From JANLUX01 sp031366005 (GTDB lineage: Bacteria > Bacteroidota > Bacteroidia > AKYH767-A > OLB10), in assembly GCA_031366005.1 (NCBI GenBank), contig JANLZB010000021.1:1-20715 (forward strand): 20,715 nucleotides of DNA, in the 5' to 3' direction. The position numbers and the translations under genes are program-made. Under the pieces are notes generated by a model. The model was not told the origin of the DNA. It saw only the letters and a program-made list of their open reading frames with translations, and did no database searches. Shown piece by piece: positions 1 through 6,256 of this stretch. Position 1 is the stretch's first letter, and each line of letters begins with the position of its first letter.

Positions 1-45
1 CTGCTATGCAAAATACTTTGATAAGCACTTAATTAAAAAAACAGA

Positions 46-138
46 TTATTTTTTCTTTTTATGACGATTTTTACGAAGACGTTTCTTGCGTTTGTGGGTC
101 GCCATTTTATGTCTTTTACGTTTCTTTCCGCTTGGCAT
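46..138 (-). CDS. 30-aa basic AURKAIP1/COX24-type small ribosomal protein
   Basis: The 30-codon frame begins MPSGKKRKRHKMATHKRKKR and ends in a Lys run before TAA; about two thirds of the residues are Lys, Arg or His. This matches the very short, highly conserved Bacteroidota proteins annotated as AURKAIP1/COX24 domain proteins, which are related to mitochondrial ribosomal protein mS38 and are thought to bind rRNA on the ribosome. The family assignment is from memory of the sequence pattern; the ribosomal role is established for relatives, not shown here. It lies 41 bases downstream of the TPR gene on the same strand with no clear promoter of its own, so co-transcription with HU and the TPR gene is likely. 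It is easily missed by gene callers because of its size. Confidence 0.85.
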   Translation of the reverse strand: MPSGKKRKRHKMATHKRKKRLRKNRHKKKK

Positions 139-179
139 GATTTAAATTTTTTTTGATTAATATTTTTTATTGAATAATG

Positions 180-1037
180 TCAACTTGCTTTGTTTGTAAC
201 TGTACTTTTTTTCAAATCATCTAATAACTTCGATACCCTTTGTACCATCTCATAATCATCAGATTTGCTTTTATATACTTCAAGCGCTTTAATTGCATTG
301 GCCGTATCACCCATCTGCAAATAAGTTTGTCCTTTGTAAATATATGTTTCAGAACGTTTGGGATTAATTGCAATCACTTTATCAAATCGTTCAATTGCTT
401 TTGCATATTGAGTTGACTTAAGTGAAAGCAAACCGAGATTAAACTGCGCCATTTCATGATTTGGATTTGTAGTAACCACTTCGCGCAGCATCATAATTCC
501 TTTCATGGGCTCTGTAGTTCCTTCCGCATAGCAAACACCTAAATCTGTTTTTGCATCCAGGTTTGCAGGATTCTTTTCCAGCACTTTCTCATAATTTACA
601 ATTGCCTGCTGAACCATATATGATCTCAATGCTGAATCACCTGCAATTTTATATGCATCGAAATACCTGTAAGCAGCATCCAGATAATTTTTCTCCGCTG
701 GTACTTTTTCAGCTTTCTTTTCGAAATAATAAGCTGCCACAGCTGGGATATTGGCATTGTCCCATGCCTTGCCTATCGAATCATAAAGAGCAATTGAATC
801 GGGATGAGCACTCAAACTTATTTCAAGAGCGCTAAGCTTTCCTTTTCTTTCCTCATCGAGTGAGTTCTTTGCTGTTTTAATCAGATTCTCATAATCGAAC
901 TTTGAAGCAGTTAAATGGGCATCAGCAGAATTAGTTGTTTTTGGCTTAACATTTACCTGTGACGGTGCAAGAAATAATCCTGCAGCAAGCACAAGAGCAG
1001 CCACCACCAAAGTTATCCGCAAGCCACGTCCGCTCAT
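180..1037 (-). CDS. TPR-repeat protein with N-terminal membrane anchor
   Basis: A 285-aa protein. Residues 7-24 form one hydrophobic segment after a short basic N-terminus, so it is probably an inner-membrane anchor with the rest in the periplasm, or an uncleaved signal. A charged linker follows, then tetratricopeptide-like helical pairs at roughly residues 123-156, 161-193, 195-227 and 229-258, with typical TPR spacing (for example A-x-x-x-F/Y-x-K-V-x-x-x-N-P). TPRs are protein-binding scaffolds; no enzymatic motif is visible. The start ATG shares one base with the TAA stop of the HU-like gene upstream (1037), which implies translational coupling. The partner is unknown. Confidence 0.85.
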   Translation of the reverse strand: MSGRGLRITLVVAALVLAAGLFLAPSQVNVKPKTTNSADAHLTASKFDYENLIKTAKNSLDEERKGKLSALEISLSAHPDSIALYDSIGKAWDNANIPAVAAYYFEKKAEKVPAEKNYLDAAYRYFDAYKIAGDSALRSYMVQQAIVNYEKVLEKNPANLDAKTDLGVCYAEGTTEPMKGIMMLREVVTTNPNHEMAQFNLGLLSLKSTQYAKAIERFDKVIAINPKRSETYIYKGQTYLQMGDTANAIKALEVYKSKSDDYEMVQRVSKLLDDLKKSTVTNKAS

Positions 1038-1345
1038 TAGTGTTTGGCAGCAGGCTGCTTTTTACTGTGTGCACTTTTCACCCTGTCAGTGAAAGTTTTG
1101 GCAGGCTTAAATGCCGGTATATAATGCTCAGGAATAATTATAGTAGTGTTTTTGGTAATAATACGACCTGTCTTTTCTGCACGTCTCTTCACTATGAAGC
1201 TTCCGAATCCTCTCAAGTACACATTGTCATCATTGATAAGTGCCTGGCGAATCACTTTCATCATTGATTCTACCGTATTTTGAACCTGCACCTTCTCAAT
1301 TCCTGTTTTTGTCGAAACCTCATTCACTAATTCCGCTTTGGTCAT
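1037..1345 (-). CDS. HU/IHF-family DNA-binding protein
   Basis: A 102-aa HU-fold protein: an N-terminal helical dimerisation half (MTKAELVNEVSTKTG), the conserved GFGSF turn at residues 46-50, the beta-arm region, and the IPAFKPAK segment that ends the fold. It should bind and bend DNA as a dimer in the nucleoid. At the arm tip, where classic HU has R-N-P with an intercalating proline, this protein reads GRIITKNTT, so the proline is absent; Bacteroidota relatives I recall also lack it. A short Lys/His/Ala-rich tail (SKKQPAAKH) follows the fold. It is the first gene of the minus-strand unit and has a good promoter match just upstream. Confidence 0.93.
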   Translation of the reverse strand: MTKAELVNEVSTKTGIEKVQVQNTVESMMKVIRQALINDDNVYLRGFGSFIVKRRAEKTGRIITKNTTIIIPEHYIPAFKPAKTFTDRVKSAHSKKQPAAKH

Positions 1346-1374
1346 TGCTTTATTATTTTTAATTTTTGGGGACG

Positions 1375-1404
1375 CAAAGATAGATTTTAAACGCTATCCA
1401 CAAA
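1375..1404 (-). promoter_or_regulatory. Bacteroidota-type promoter of the HU gene
   Basis: Read on the minus strand, TTTG (1404-1401) is followed after 18 bases by TATCTTTG (1382-1375). This fits the Bacteroidota primary sigma consensus TTTG-N(17-23)-TAnnTTTG. The HU start codon is about 30 bases downstream. Confidence 0.75.
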
Positions 1405-1414
1405 ATTAAAACCT

Positions 1415-1422
1415 TACTTTTG
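1415..1422 (+). promoter_or_regulatory. Probable -7 element of mutY
   Basis: TACTTTTG matches TAnnTTTG on the plus strand. No clear -33 TTTG is present at the right distance. If used, it gives a leader of about 80 bases containing the inverted repeat and heptad repeats described below, and it lies back to back with the HU promoter. Confidence 0.4.
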
Positions 1423-1442
1423 AGCGCATTACGGGAAATAAT

Positions 1443-1482
1443 GTTGGGAGTGATAGTAGTAGCAGGGTTTGTTGCTCCCAAC
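1443..1482 (+). repeat. Inverted repeat in the mutY leader
   Basis: Perfect 8-base arms GTTGGGAG (1443-1450) and CTCCCAAC (1475-1482) are separated by 24 bases. The right arm overlaps the start of the heptad repeat tract. It could form a hairpin in the mutY leader mRNA; no T-run follows, so it is not a terminator. Confidence 0.6.
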
Positions 1483-1508
1483 TCCTTACTCCCGACTCCC
1501 TACTCACG
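1474..1508 (+). repeat. Five heptanucleotide repeats (ACTCCCN) before the mutY start
   Basis: Five consecutive 7-base units are visible: GCTCCCA, ACTCCTT, ACTCCCG, ACTCCCT, ACTCACG. The tract ends one base before the ATG at 1510. Similar period-7 tracts occur at 13626-13653 and 14716-14776. Confidence 0.8.
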
Positions 1509-1509
1509 G

Positions 1510-2568
1510 ATGAATTTCACTACAATACTACTTGCCTGGTACCAACAAAACAAGCGCAATCTACCCTGGCGTGATATTCATGATCCTTATAAAATCTGGC
1601 TCTCGGAAATCATTCTTCAACAAACCCGCGTGGAGCAGGGAATGCCTTATTATTATCGTTTGGTTGAAAGGTTTCCCGATTTAAAATCACTTGCTTCCGC
1701 AAATGAAAATGAAGTGCTTAAGCTTTGGCAGGGATTAGGTTACTACAGCCGGGCAAGAAATCTGCTTCATGCTGCCCAGCAAATGTTGGATACGGTAGGT
1801 GGATTCCCAAGAACTTATGAGGAACTTTTATCATTTAAAGGAATCGGAGATTACACGGCTTCTGCGATTTCTTCCATTGCATTTAACGAACCACATGCTG
1901 TTGTGGATGGAAATGTGTATCGTTTTTTTGCCCGCTTTTTTGGAATAGAAACACCAATTGATTCAATACAAGGCAAAAAAGTATTCAAAGCACTTGCCCA
2001 ACAGTTGCTCGATAAACAACAACCCGGAATATTTAACCAGGCAGCAATGGAATTTGGGGCAATGCATTGCAAACCTTCCAATCCATTATGCGAAACATGT
2101 CCTTTTAATCAAACCTGTTATGCATTAGTTAATGATTGTATTGAACTACTTCCGGTAAAGGAAAAAATTACCAAGGTGCGAACCCGGTATTTTCATTATT
2201 TAATTTTTCATTTTAATGATAAAGTTTTTATCCGCCAGAGAATAGAAAAAGATATCTTGAAAGGATTGTTTGAATTTCCATTGATTGAATCGTTGAAGAA
2301 ACAAAGTGCGAATCCATTAATGAAAAGTAAAAGTTTTAATGAGATCGTTCAGCAATCAGAGATTGAGTATTTGAATCAAAGTGAAATTATTAAACACCAA
2401 CTCACCCATCAGTTATTGGTTGCAAAATTTTATCATTTTGAAATAAAAAAAATAAAATCTTCTTTTCTTGAAAAGGATTGTTTGATAATAAGCGAAAGTG
2501 ATTTGCACCTGTTCGGTATGCCTCAATTAATTGTAAAATATTTAAAAAGTGAAGCCATCAGTTATTGA
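1510..2568 (+). CDS. mutY: A/G-specific adenine glycosylase MutY
   Basis: Starting at ATG 1510 the protein is 352 aa. It removes adenine mispaired with 8-oxoguanine in base-excision repair. Numbered from this start: the N-terminal LPWR (18-21), the catalytic Glu33 in SEIILQQT, a helix-hairpin-helix with SFKGIGDYTAS, the catalytic Asp in VVDGNV, and a C-x6-C-x2-C-x5-C cluster (CKPSNPLCETCPFNQTC) that ligates the 4Fe-4S centre. The C-terminal third is the NUDIX-like lesion-recognition domain typical of the family. An in-frame TTG at 1420 would add 30 residues translated from the leader repeats and was not chosen, because family members begin near the 1510 ATG. Confidence 0.96.
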   Translation: MNFTTILLAWYQQNKRNLPWRDIHDPYKIWLSEIILQQTRVEQGMPYYYRLVERFPDLKSLASANENEVLKLWQGLGYYSRARNLLHAAQQMLDTVGGFPRTYEELLSFKGIGDYTASAISSIAFNEPHAVVDGNVYRFFARFFGIETPIDSIQGKKVFKALAQQLLDKQQPGIFNQAAMEFGAMHCKPSNPLCETCPFNQTCYALVNDCIELLPVKEKITKVRTRYFHYLIFHFNDKVFIRQRIEKDILKGLFEFPLIESLKKQSANPLMKSKSFNEIVQQSEIEYLNQSEIIKHQLTHQLLVAKFYHFEIKKIKSSFLEKDCLIISESDLHLFGMPQLIVKYLKSEAISY

Positions 2569-2615
2569 CTTTTTCATTCCTTCACCGGTAATATTATTTG
2601 TTTATTTTTTTGATG

Positions 2616-2623
2616 TAAGTTTG
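2616..2623 (+). promoter_or_regulatory. Probable -7 element of ssb
   Basis: TAAGTTTG fits TAnnTTTG. The nearest upstream TTTG (2597-2600) gives a short 15-base spacer, so the -33 part is weak. The leader to the ssb ATG would be about 45 bases. Confidence 0.45.
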
Positions 2624-2674
2624 CCTAACAAATAAAAAATCAGAGTTTAAAGGATACAATTAATACTTAAAACT

Positions 2675-3097
2675 ATGTCAGGATTAAACAAAGTAATGCT
2701 TATTGGAAACTTAGGAAAAGACCCTGAGTACCGTCACATGGAAGGCGGAGTGATGGCAGCACGATTTCCGCTTGCCACTTCTGAATACTATAAAAATAAA
2801 GATGGCAACCGTGTAGAACAAACCGAATGGCACCGAGTAGTTATGTGGAGAGGTTTGGCTGAAGCAGCAGAAAAAATTAATCTCCGCAAAGGACAGCAGG
2901 TTTTCATTGAAGGCAAGATCCGCTACCGGACCTGGGAAAAGGATGGTGTGAAAAAGTATGACACTGAAATTGTTGCTGAAAACATGACTCTTTTAAGTAA
3001 GCGCGAAAGCAACGGTGGAACACATGCAAATTATGAAACACCAAATGCGCAGGACGCTCCTCCAATATCCACACCGGATGGTGACTTGCCATTTTAA
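2675..3097 (+). CDS. ssb: Single-stranded DNA-binding protein
   Basis: A 140-aa SSB. The OB fold spans about residues 1-110 (SGLNKVMLIGNLGKDPE, then TEWHRVVMW, then KGQQVFIEGKIRYRTW), followed by a short Gly/Asn/Pro-rich linker and the acidic tip DGDLPF, the docking peptide for replication and repair proteins. It coats ssDNA during replication and recombination. The linker is short compared with E. coli SSB (about 178 aa), which is usual for Bacteroidota. It lies 106 bases after mutY with its own -7 match, and a hairpin terminator follows. Confidence 0.96.
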   Translation: MSGLNKVMLIGNLGKDPEYRHMEGGVMAARFPLATSEYYKNKDGNRVEQTEWHRVVMWRGLAEAAEKINLRKGQQVFIEGKIRYRTWEKDGVKKYDTEIVAENMTLLSKRESNGGTHANYETPNAQDAPPISTPDGDLPF

Positions 3098-3123
3098 AAA
3101 AAATTTTTGAGTAAAAAACTGAG

Positions 3124-3150
3124 CCTTGTATTATTAATGCAAGGTTTTTC
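3124..3150 (+). terminator. Rho-independent terminator after ssb
   Basis: CCTTGTAT (3124-3131) pairs with ATGCAAGG (3137-3144), with one G-T wobble, around a 5-base loop and is followed by TTTTTC. It lies 27 bases past the ssb stop. Confidence 0.7.
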
Positions 3151-3277
3151 TTCGCATTGCGAATAATCTATTTTTGAAAGATATTAGTAATACAATCATT
3201 AATTCAGACTAACTTATTAAAATAAAAGTGCTTTAAGATTTTAACTTTTTATCAAAACATTTCTAACAAAATAAACG

Positions 3278-3658
3278 ATGGCACTCATTCAATCAACATT
3301 AAAAGCTGACGCAAAAGACGTGCGTGTAATAATCAATTACTCAGGAACCAGACCTGTGCTGGCAGGATATGAGTACCAGTTAAAAGCAGAAAATGCTAAC
3401 CAGCCTGTTGAGTCACATGATGGAGACAATCAAAATAACGAGGATGATATTTATCCTTTGCCTGCTCCGATTAGCGATAACATAGGAAGAAAAGTAGTGC
3501 TCACAAGTAAAATTGCAGCAATAGATGCTGATTCGGATTTTATTGTAAGGATGGATGTATTGCAGGATGGAGTGATTACGGAAACTTTGAAATCGCCAGG
3601 GCATGTTGATAAGGATGGAGAAGCGAAACTAAGTCTTGATATAATTCAATTTATTTAG
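3278..3658 (+). CDS. Hypothetical 126-aa protein, first gene of a two-gene unit
   Basis: I do not recognise a family. The 126-aa product has no signal peptide or membrane segment. It reads as alternating short hydrophobic strands (DVRVIINYSG, RKVVLTSKIAAI, DFIVRMDVL) with an acidic, Asn/Asp-rich loop at residues 45-60 (SHDGDNQNNEDD), suggesting a small beta-sandwich. A possible -7 element (TATTTTTG, 3169-3176) lies about 100 bases upstream. Its TAG stop overlaps the AGGAGG that precedes the next gene, so the two are very likely co-transcribed and possibly coupled in translation. Function unknown. Confidence 0.75.
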   Translation: MALIQSTLKADAKDVRVIINYSGTRPVLAGYEYQLKAENANQPVESHDGDNQNNEDDIYPLPAPISDNIGRKVVLTSKIAAIDADSDFIVRMDVLQDGVITETLKSPGHVDKDGEAKLSLDIIQFI

Positions 3659-3662
3659 GAGG
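3657..3662 (+). promoter_or_regulatory. Perfect Shine-Dalgarno AGGAGG before the 3670 gene
   Basis: AGGAGG overlaps the TAG stop of the upstream gene and sits 7 bases before the ATG at 3670. Bacteroidota genes rarely use Shine-Dalgarno pairing, because the anti-SD end of 16S rRNA is sequestered on their ribosomes, so a full match is notable. Confidence 0.6.
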
Positions 3663-3669
3663 ATTAAGG

Positions 3670-4860
3670 ATGAAAAAAATTCTGCTGACCGTCATGTTGC
3701 TTTATGCCACTAATCTGATTGCACAACCGGATAGTACACTGGCGAAATGGGGCAAGCTTGATTTTGCAATACCTGACCATCCTGCTTTTAATATCCTGAA
3801 TAATAATACGGATAATATTTTAAGGCCTGGTAATTCAAATGAACTCTTCTCACTTATCTATGCTAATTTTCTGAATGGCAAAACACCTGTTATTCCTAAA
3901 GATTTGTCAGTGGAATTTGCTCCTGTGCAACTATCAGGAATGAACAGTATTACCTATGCCGATTACAAAAAAAACGGAAAAAGAATCCTGTACGATTGTA
4001 AGCTTTCCATTGGTGGCAAAACAAGTGAAACTGGTGATACGTTGCAAAATTTTGCCATTGGACTCAGAACAACCTGGGTGGATAAAACCGCTTTATCTGC
4101 CAACCAGGAGTTTGTAGATTCAGTATGTAAAGCACTGAAACTTTCAGCAAGCGATGAACATAGTTTTATTTTAAACCTTATTAATGAAGGACAACTTTAC
4201 AATGGCAAAAGTTTTAGTGAAGATGATGTGGCGGCTGATAACGGGCTAAGGGATTTCGTGGATTCACTTTATAATCTTAACAGAGAAAATTTTAAAGACG
4301 CCCGGTTTTTTAGCATCAAAGAATTAAGAGATCAATACAAAAAGAAAACATGGAATAAATTTAAGTTTGAAACTGCTATTGCTTTTAAATTCAGTTCTGC
4401 CGACTCTATCGTTCGTAATGGTTACTTATCAAAATTTCAGCTTTACAATACGATAGCAGTTCCATTGGGCAAAAGCGGTCAATGGTTGATTGGTGTAAAT
4501 GTATCAAGTGAGCGAAGGGATAGTGTTAAAATTATTGTTGTTGACAGCGCTAATACCGTGATAGATCCTGTCAAATATCAAAACACTATTGGCACCCTGG
4601 CAATGCGATTTTATGTTGGTTCTAATAATTTTAAATCTTTTCTTGAAACAAGTTTCAAGAATGGTTCAGATAAATTTTTAAATATCGGATTAAACATTGG
4701 TACTGAAATCAATTTATCTGATGGATTATGGGGCGCAATTAACCTTGGGAATAATTGGTTGAAGTCAACAGATTCAACTATTGCAGGTAATAAATGGCTG
4801 AATAATTTCTTTTGGCATATTGACATCAGGTTTCATTTACCGGAAAAGAAAAAGATTTAG
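3670..4860 (+). CDS. Exported protein of unknown function, possible outer-membrane beta-barrel
   Basis: A 396-aa protein with a clear signal peptide (MKKILLTVMLLYATNLIAQ, cleavage likely after A18 or Q19). The second half contains repeated amphipathic strands (for example WLIGVNVSSERRD, TLAMRFYVGS, FLNIGLNIGTEINL, LWGAINLGNNW, FFWHIDIRFHLP), the pattern of outer-membrane barrels or surface beta proteins. The last strand is followed by a basic EKKKI end instead of a terminal aromatic. The first half (about 20-230) is mixed alpha/beta with no recognised motif. It follows the 126-aa gene by 11 bases. Its function is not inferred beyond export. Confidence 0.75.
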   Translation: MKKILLTVMLLYATNLIAQPDSTLAKWGKLDFAIPDHPAFNILNNNTDNILRPGNSNELFSLIYANFLNGKTPVIPKDLSVEFAPVQLSGMNSITYADYKKNGKRILYDCKLSIGGKTSETGDTLQNFAIGLRTTWVDKTALSANQEFVDSVCKALKLSASDEHSFILNLINEGQLYNGKSFSEDDVAADNGLRDFVDSLYNLNRENFKDARFFSIKELRDQYKKKTWNKFKFETAIAFKFSSADSIVRNGYLSKFQLYNTIAVPLGKSGQWLIGVNVSSERRDSVKIIVVDSANTVIDPVKYQNTIGTLAMRFYVGSNNFKSFLETSFKNGSDKFLNIGLNIGTEINLSDGLWGAINLGNNWLKSTDSTIAGNKWLNNFFWHIDIRFHLPEKKKI

Positions 4861-4907
4861 AGCCTGTTTAAATTTATAAAATGCTGCTGCATTTGTAAGC
4901 AAAAAAA

Positions 4908-5027
4908 ACCCTATCCGCTAAAGGGGAACATGACCCGTCCTAAAAAAGTTTACAGTTAAGTAATTTAATCCTGATTTGAGTTTACAACAACATTCACTCG
5001 TAACTGTTCCCGTTTAGGGCTTAGGGG
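4908..5027. repeat. Imperfect inverted repeat in the 4861-5119 intergenic region
   Basis: Arms of 22 bases at 4908-4929 and 5006-5027 match at 17 of 22 positions in inverted orientation; an inner pair ACAGTTA (4953-4959) and TAACTGT (5001-5007) also matches. The sequence starting TGACCCGTCC at 4931 resembles the ends of some insertion sequences, but no partner end or transposase is present. It may be a degenerate mobile-element remnant. Confidence 0.4.
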
Positions 5028-5085
5028 TAAACGAGCGAAATATATCTATTAAATAAAATTTAAACATGTCCTTAGTTTACAATCA

Positions 5086-5105
5086 ACAAAGAAATAATTC
5101 TTTGT
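5086..5105 (-). terminator. Weak hairpin after tadA
   Basis: Perfect 8-base arms ACAAAGAA (5086-5093) and TTCTTTGT (5098-5105) surround a 4-base loop, 14 bases beyond the tadA stop. No U-run follows on the minus strand, so termination is uncertain. Confidence 0.3.
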
Positions 5106-5119
5106 AGTAAATCAAAGAC

Positions 5120-5578
5120 TCAGCTATTATTGGTTTTTCCTCTCTTGCTTTTAAAATATTCCTGCATCAAACCACCACATTCTTTTGCTAACACTCCTTT
5201 TGTAACCTGAGTTATAGGATGTAAAACAGATGACTGAAGAGTTTGGAAACCACGCTTAGGATCAGCAGCACCAAAAACTATACGTGATATTTGTGTCCAG
5301 TATGCAGCACCGGCACACATGGGGCAAGGTTCGATGGTTACGAACAAAGTGCAATCAATTAAATATTTTGCCTTTAGATATTCTGATGCAGAAGTAAAAG
5401 CCAGCATTTCAGCATGCGCTGTCACATCATTCAGCCGTTGCGTCATATTATGTGTTTTTGCAATGATGGTTTTATTTGCAATCAACACTGCGCCTATTGG
5501 TATTTCATCTGCATCATAAGCTTTCTGTGCTTCATTTAATGCAATACGCATAAAATATTCATCGTTTAAAAATTCCAT
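5120..5578 (-). CDS. tadA: tRNA-specific adenosine-34 deaminase (TadA-like)
   Basis: A 152-aa member of the cytidine/deoxycytidylate deaminase fold. Zinc and catalytic residues are visible: H55-A-E57 in TAHAEMLA and C85-P-M-C88 in TIEPCPMCAGA. PIGAVLIAN (27-35) and the N44 region fit TadA better than free-nucleoside deaminases. It should convert A34 to inosine in tRNA-Arg(ACG), allowing wobble decoding. Length is normal. It is a single minus-strand gene, back to back with the IPExxxVDY gene. Guanine deaminase-like relatives share the motifs, so substrate is inferred from overall similarity. Confidence 0.9.
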   Translation of the reverse strand: MEFLNDEYFMRIALNEAQKAYDADEIPIGAVLIANKTIIAKTHNMTQRLNDVTAHAEMLAFTSASEYLKAKYLIDCTLFVTIEPCPMCAGAAYWTQISRIVFGAADPKRGFQTLQSSVLHPITQVTKGVLAKECGGLMQEYFKSKRGKTNNS

Positions 5579-5595
5579 TTGAGTTTAATAAGAAT

Positions 5596-5675
5596 AGATC
5601 ACAGAAGATACGGATTTAAGGATATTCTCGGATGAAATCTGTTTTTATCAGTCGCATCAGTATCATCCGTGTTCC
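5596..5675. repeat. Imperfect inverted repeat of the ACACGGAT type
   Basis: Arms at 5596-5615 and 5656-5675 match at 15 of 20 positions in inverted orientation, with 40 bases of related CAG/GGAT/ATCC-rich sequence between. From memory, elements built on CACGGAT/ATCCGTG are dispersed in intergenic DNA of several Bacteroidota genomes; copy number in this genome cannot be seen from the window. Confidence 0.45.
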
Positions 5676-5714
5676 ATTACATCGCTGCTAAAAATAACCA
5701 TTCTCTGTTTTACT

Positions 5715-5722
5715 TATTTTTG
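5715..5722 (+). promoter_or_regulatory. Probable -7 element of the IPExxxVDY gene
   Basis: TATTTTTG fits TAnnTTTG and lies 16 bases before the chosen GTG start at 5738, giving a very short leader. No good -33 TTTG is visible. Confidence 0.4.
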
Positions 5723-5737
5723 GAGCATTCAATAACA

Positions 5738-6166
5738 GTGAAAAAAATACTCGATTTCGATTACGAAGATCATCTTGATTTTGCAATGATCGGTATCGTG
5801 AGCGCATACAAAGATTTTCGATTGTGCTTCGAGATCAATAAAGTGTTGGAAATAAATTTGTGTAAAGAAGAAGATCTGGAAATGAAAAAACTGAAAAGAG
5901 GTTCAGCCAGTTTATTCTCTTTATATAATTACAGCAATGGTGACAATGAGCAATACATTGTACTCTCAAACAAAGGCAGTAACGGTTATTTTATCAATGA
6001 GTTGAAACATGTTGATTACTTCATGCTTATCCGCAATCTTTCTCCCTTTAATTCTTTACAAACCATCACTGATAAGCTTAAGCACATTTCATTGATAACA
6101 AACATTACCCTGCTTGAAGCCATTGATTACAAATCTTCAGAAAATTTTTTGATGATAGATGTTTGA
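5738..6166 (+). CDS. IPExxxVDY-family protein
   Basis: From the GTG at 5738 the product is 142 aa (VKKILDFDYEDHLDF...). The family's naming motif appears as INELKHVDY, with Asn in place of the usual Pro. These small proteins are found in Bacteroidota next to pyruvate kinase, as here (91 bases upstream of pyk), and their function is unknown. An upstream in-frame GTG at 5669 would add 23 residues, but it lies inside the dispersed repeat and upstream of the -7 match, so 5738 is preferred. No membrane segment or signal is seen. Confidence 0.8.
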   Translation: MKKILDFDYEDHLDFAMIGIVSAYKDFRLCFEINKVLEINLCKEEDLEMKKLKRGSASLFSLYNYSNGDNEQYIVLSNKGSNGYFINELKHVDYFMLIRNLSPFNSLQTITDKLKHISLITNITLLEAIDYKSSENFLMIDV

Positions 6167-6226
6167 GCGTACGAAGAAGAGAGCGTGGAGCAACATGGAC
6201 TTCAATCTTATTTTAATTTATAATCT

Positions 6227-6242
6227 TCCCGATGAATCGGGA
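6227..6242. repeat. Palindrome TCCCGATGAATCGGGA upstream of pyk
   Basis: A 7-base perfect dyad around a GA centre, 14 bases before the pyruvate kinase start. It shares the CCGATGWATCGG core with four palindromes near the GIY-YIG genes (20206, 20235, 20604, 20633). It could be an operator, an RNA hairpin or a REP-like element; no T-run follows. Confidence 0.7.
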
Positions 6243-6256
6243 CTAATATTACAAAA

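Noticed and set aside
1420..1509. TTG start extending MutY by 30 residues
   Set aside because: The extension translates leader repeats, overlaps the likely -7 element, and family members start near ATG 1510.
5669..5737. Upstream GTG start for the IPExxxVDY protein
   Set aside because: It lies in a dispersed-type repeat and upstream of the TATTTTTG promoter match; the family-like N-terminus begins at 5738.
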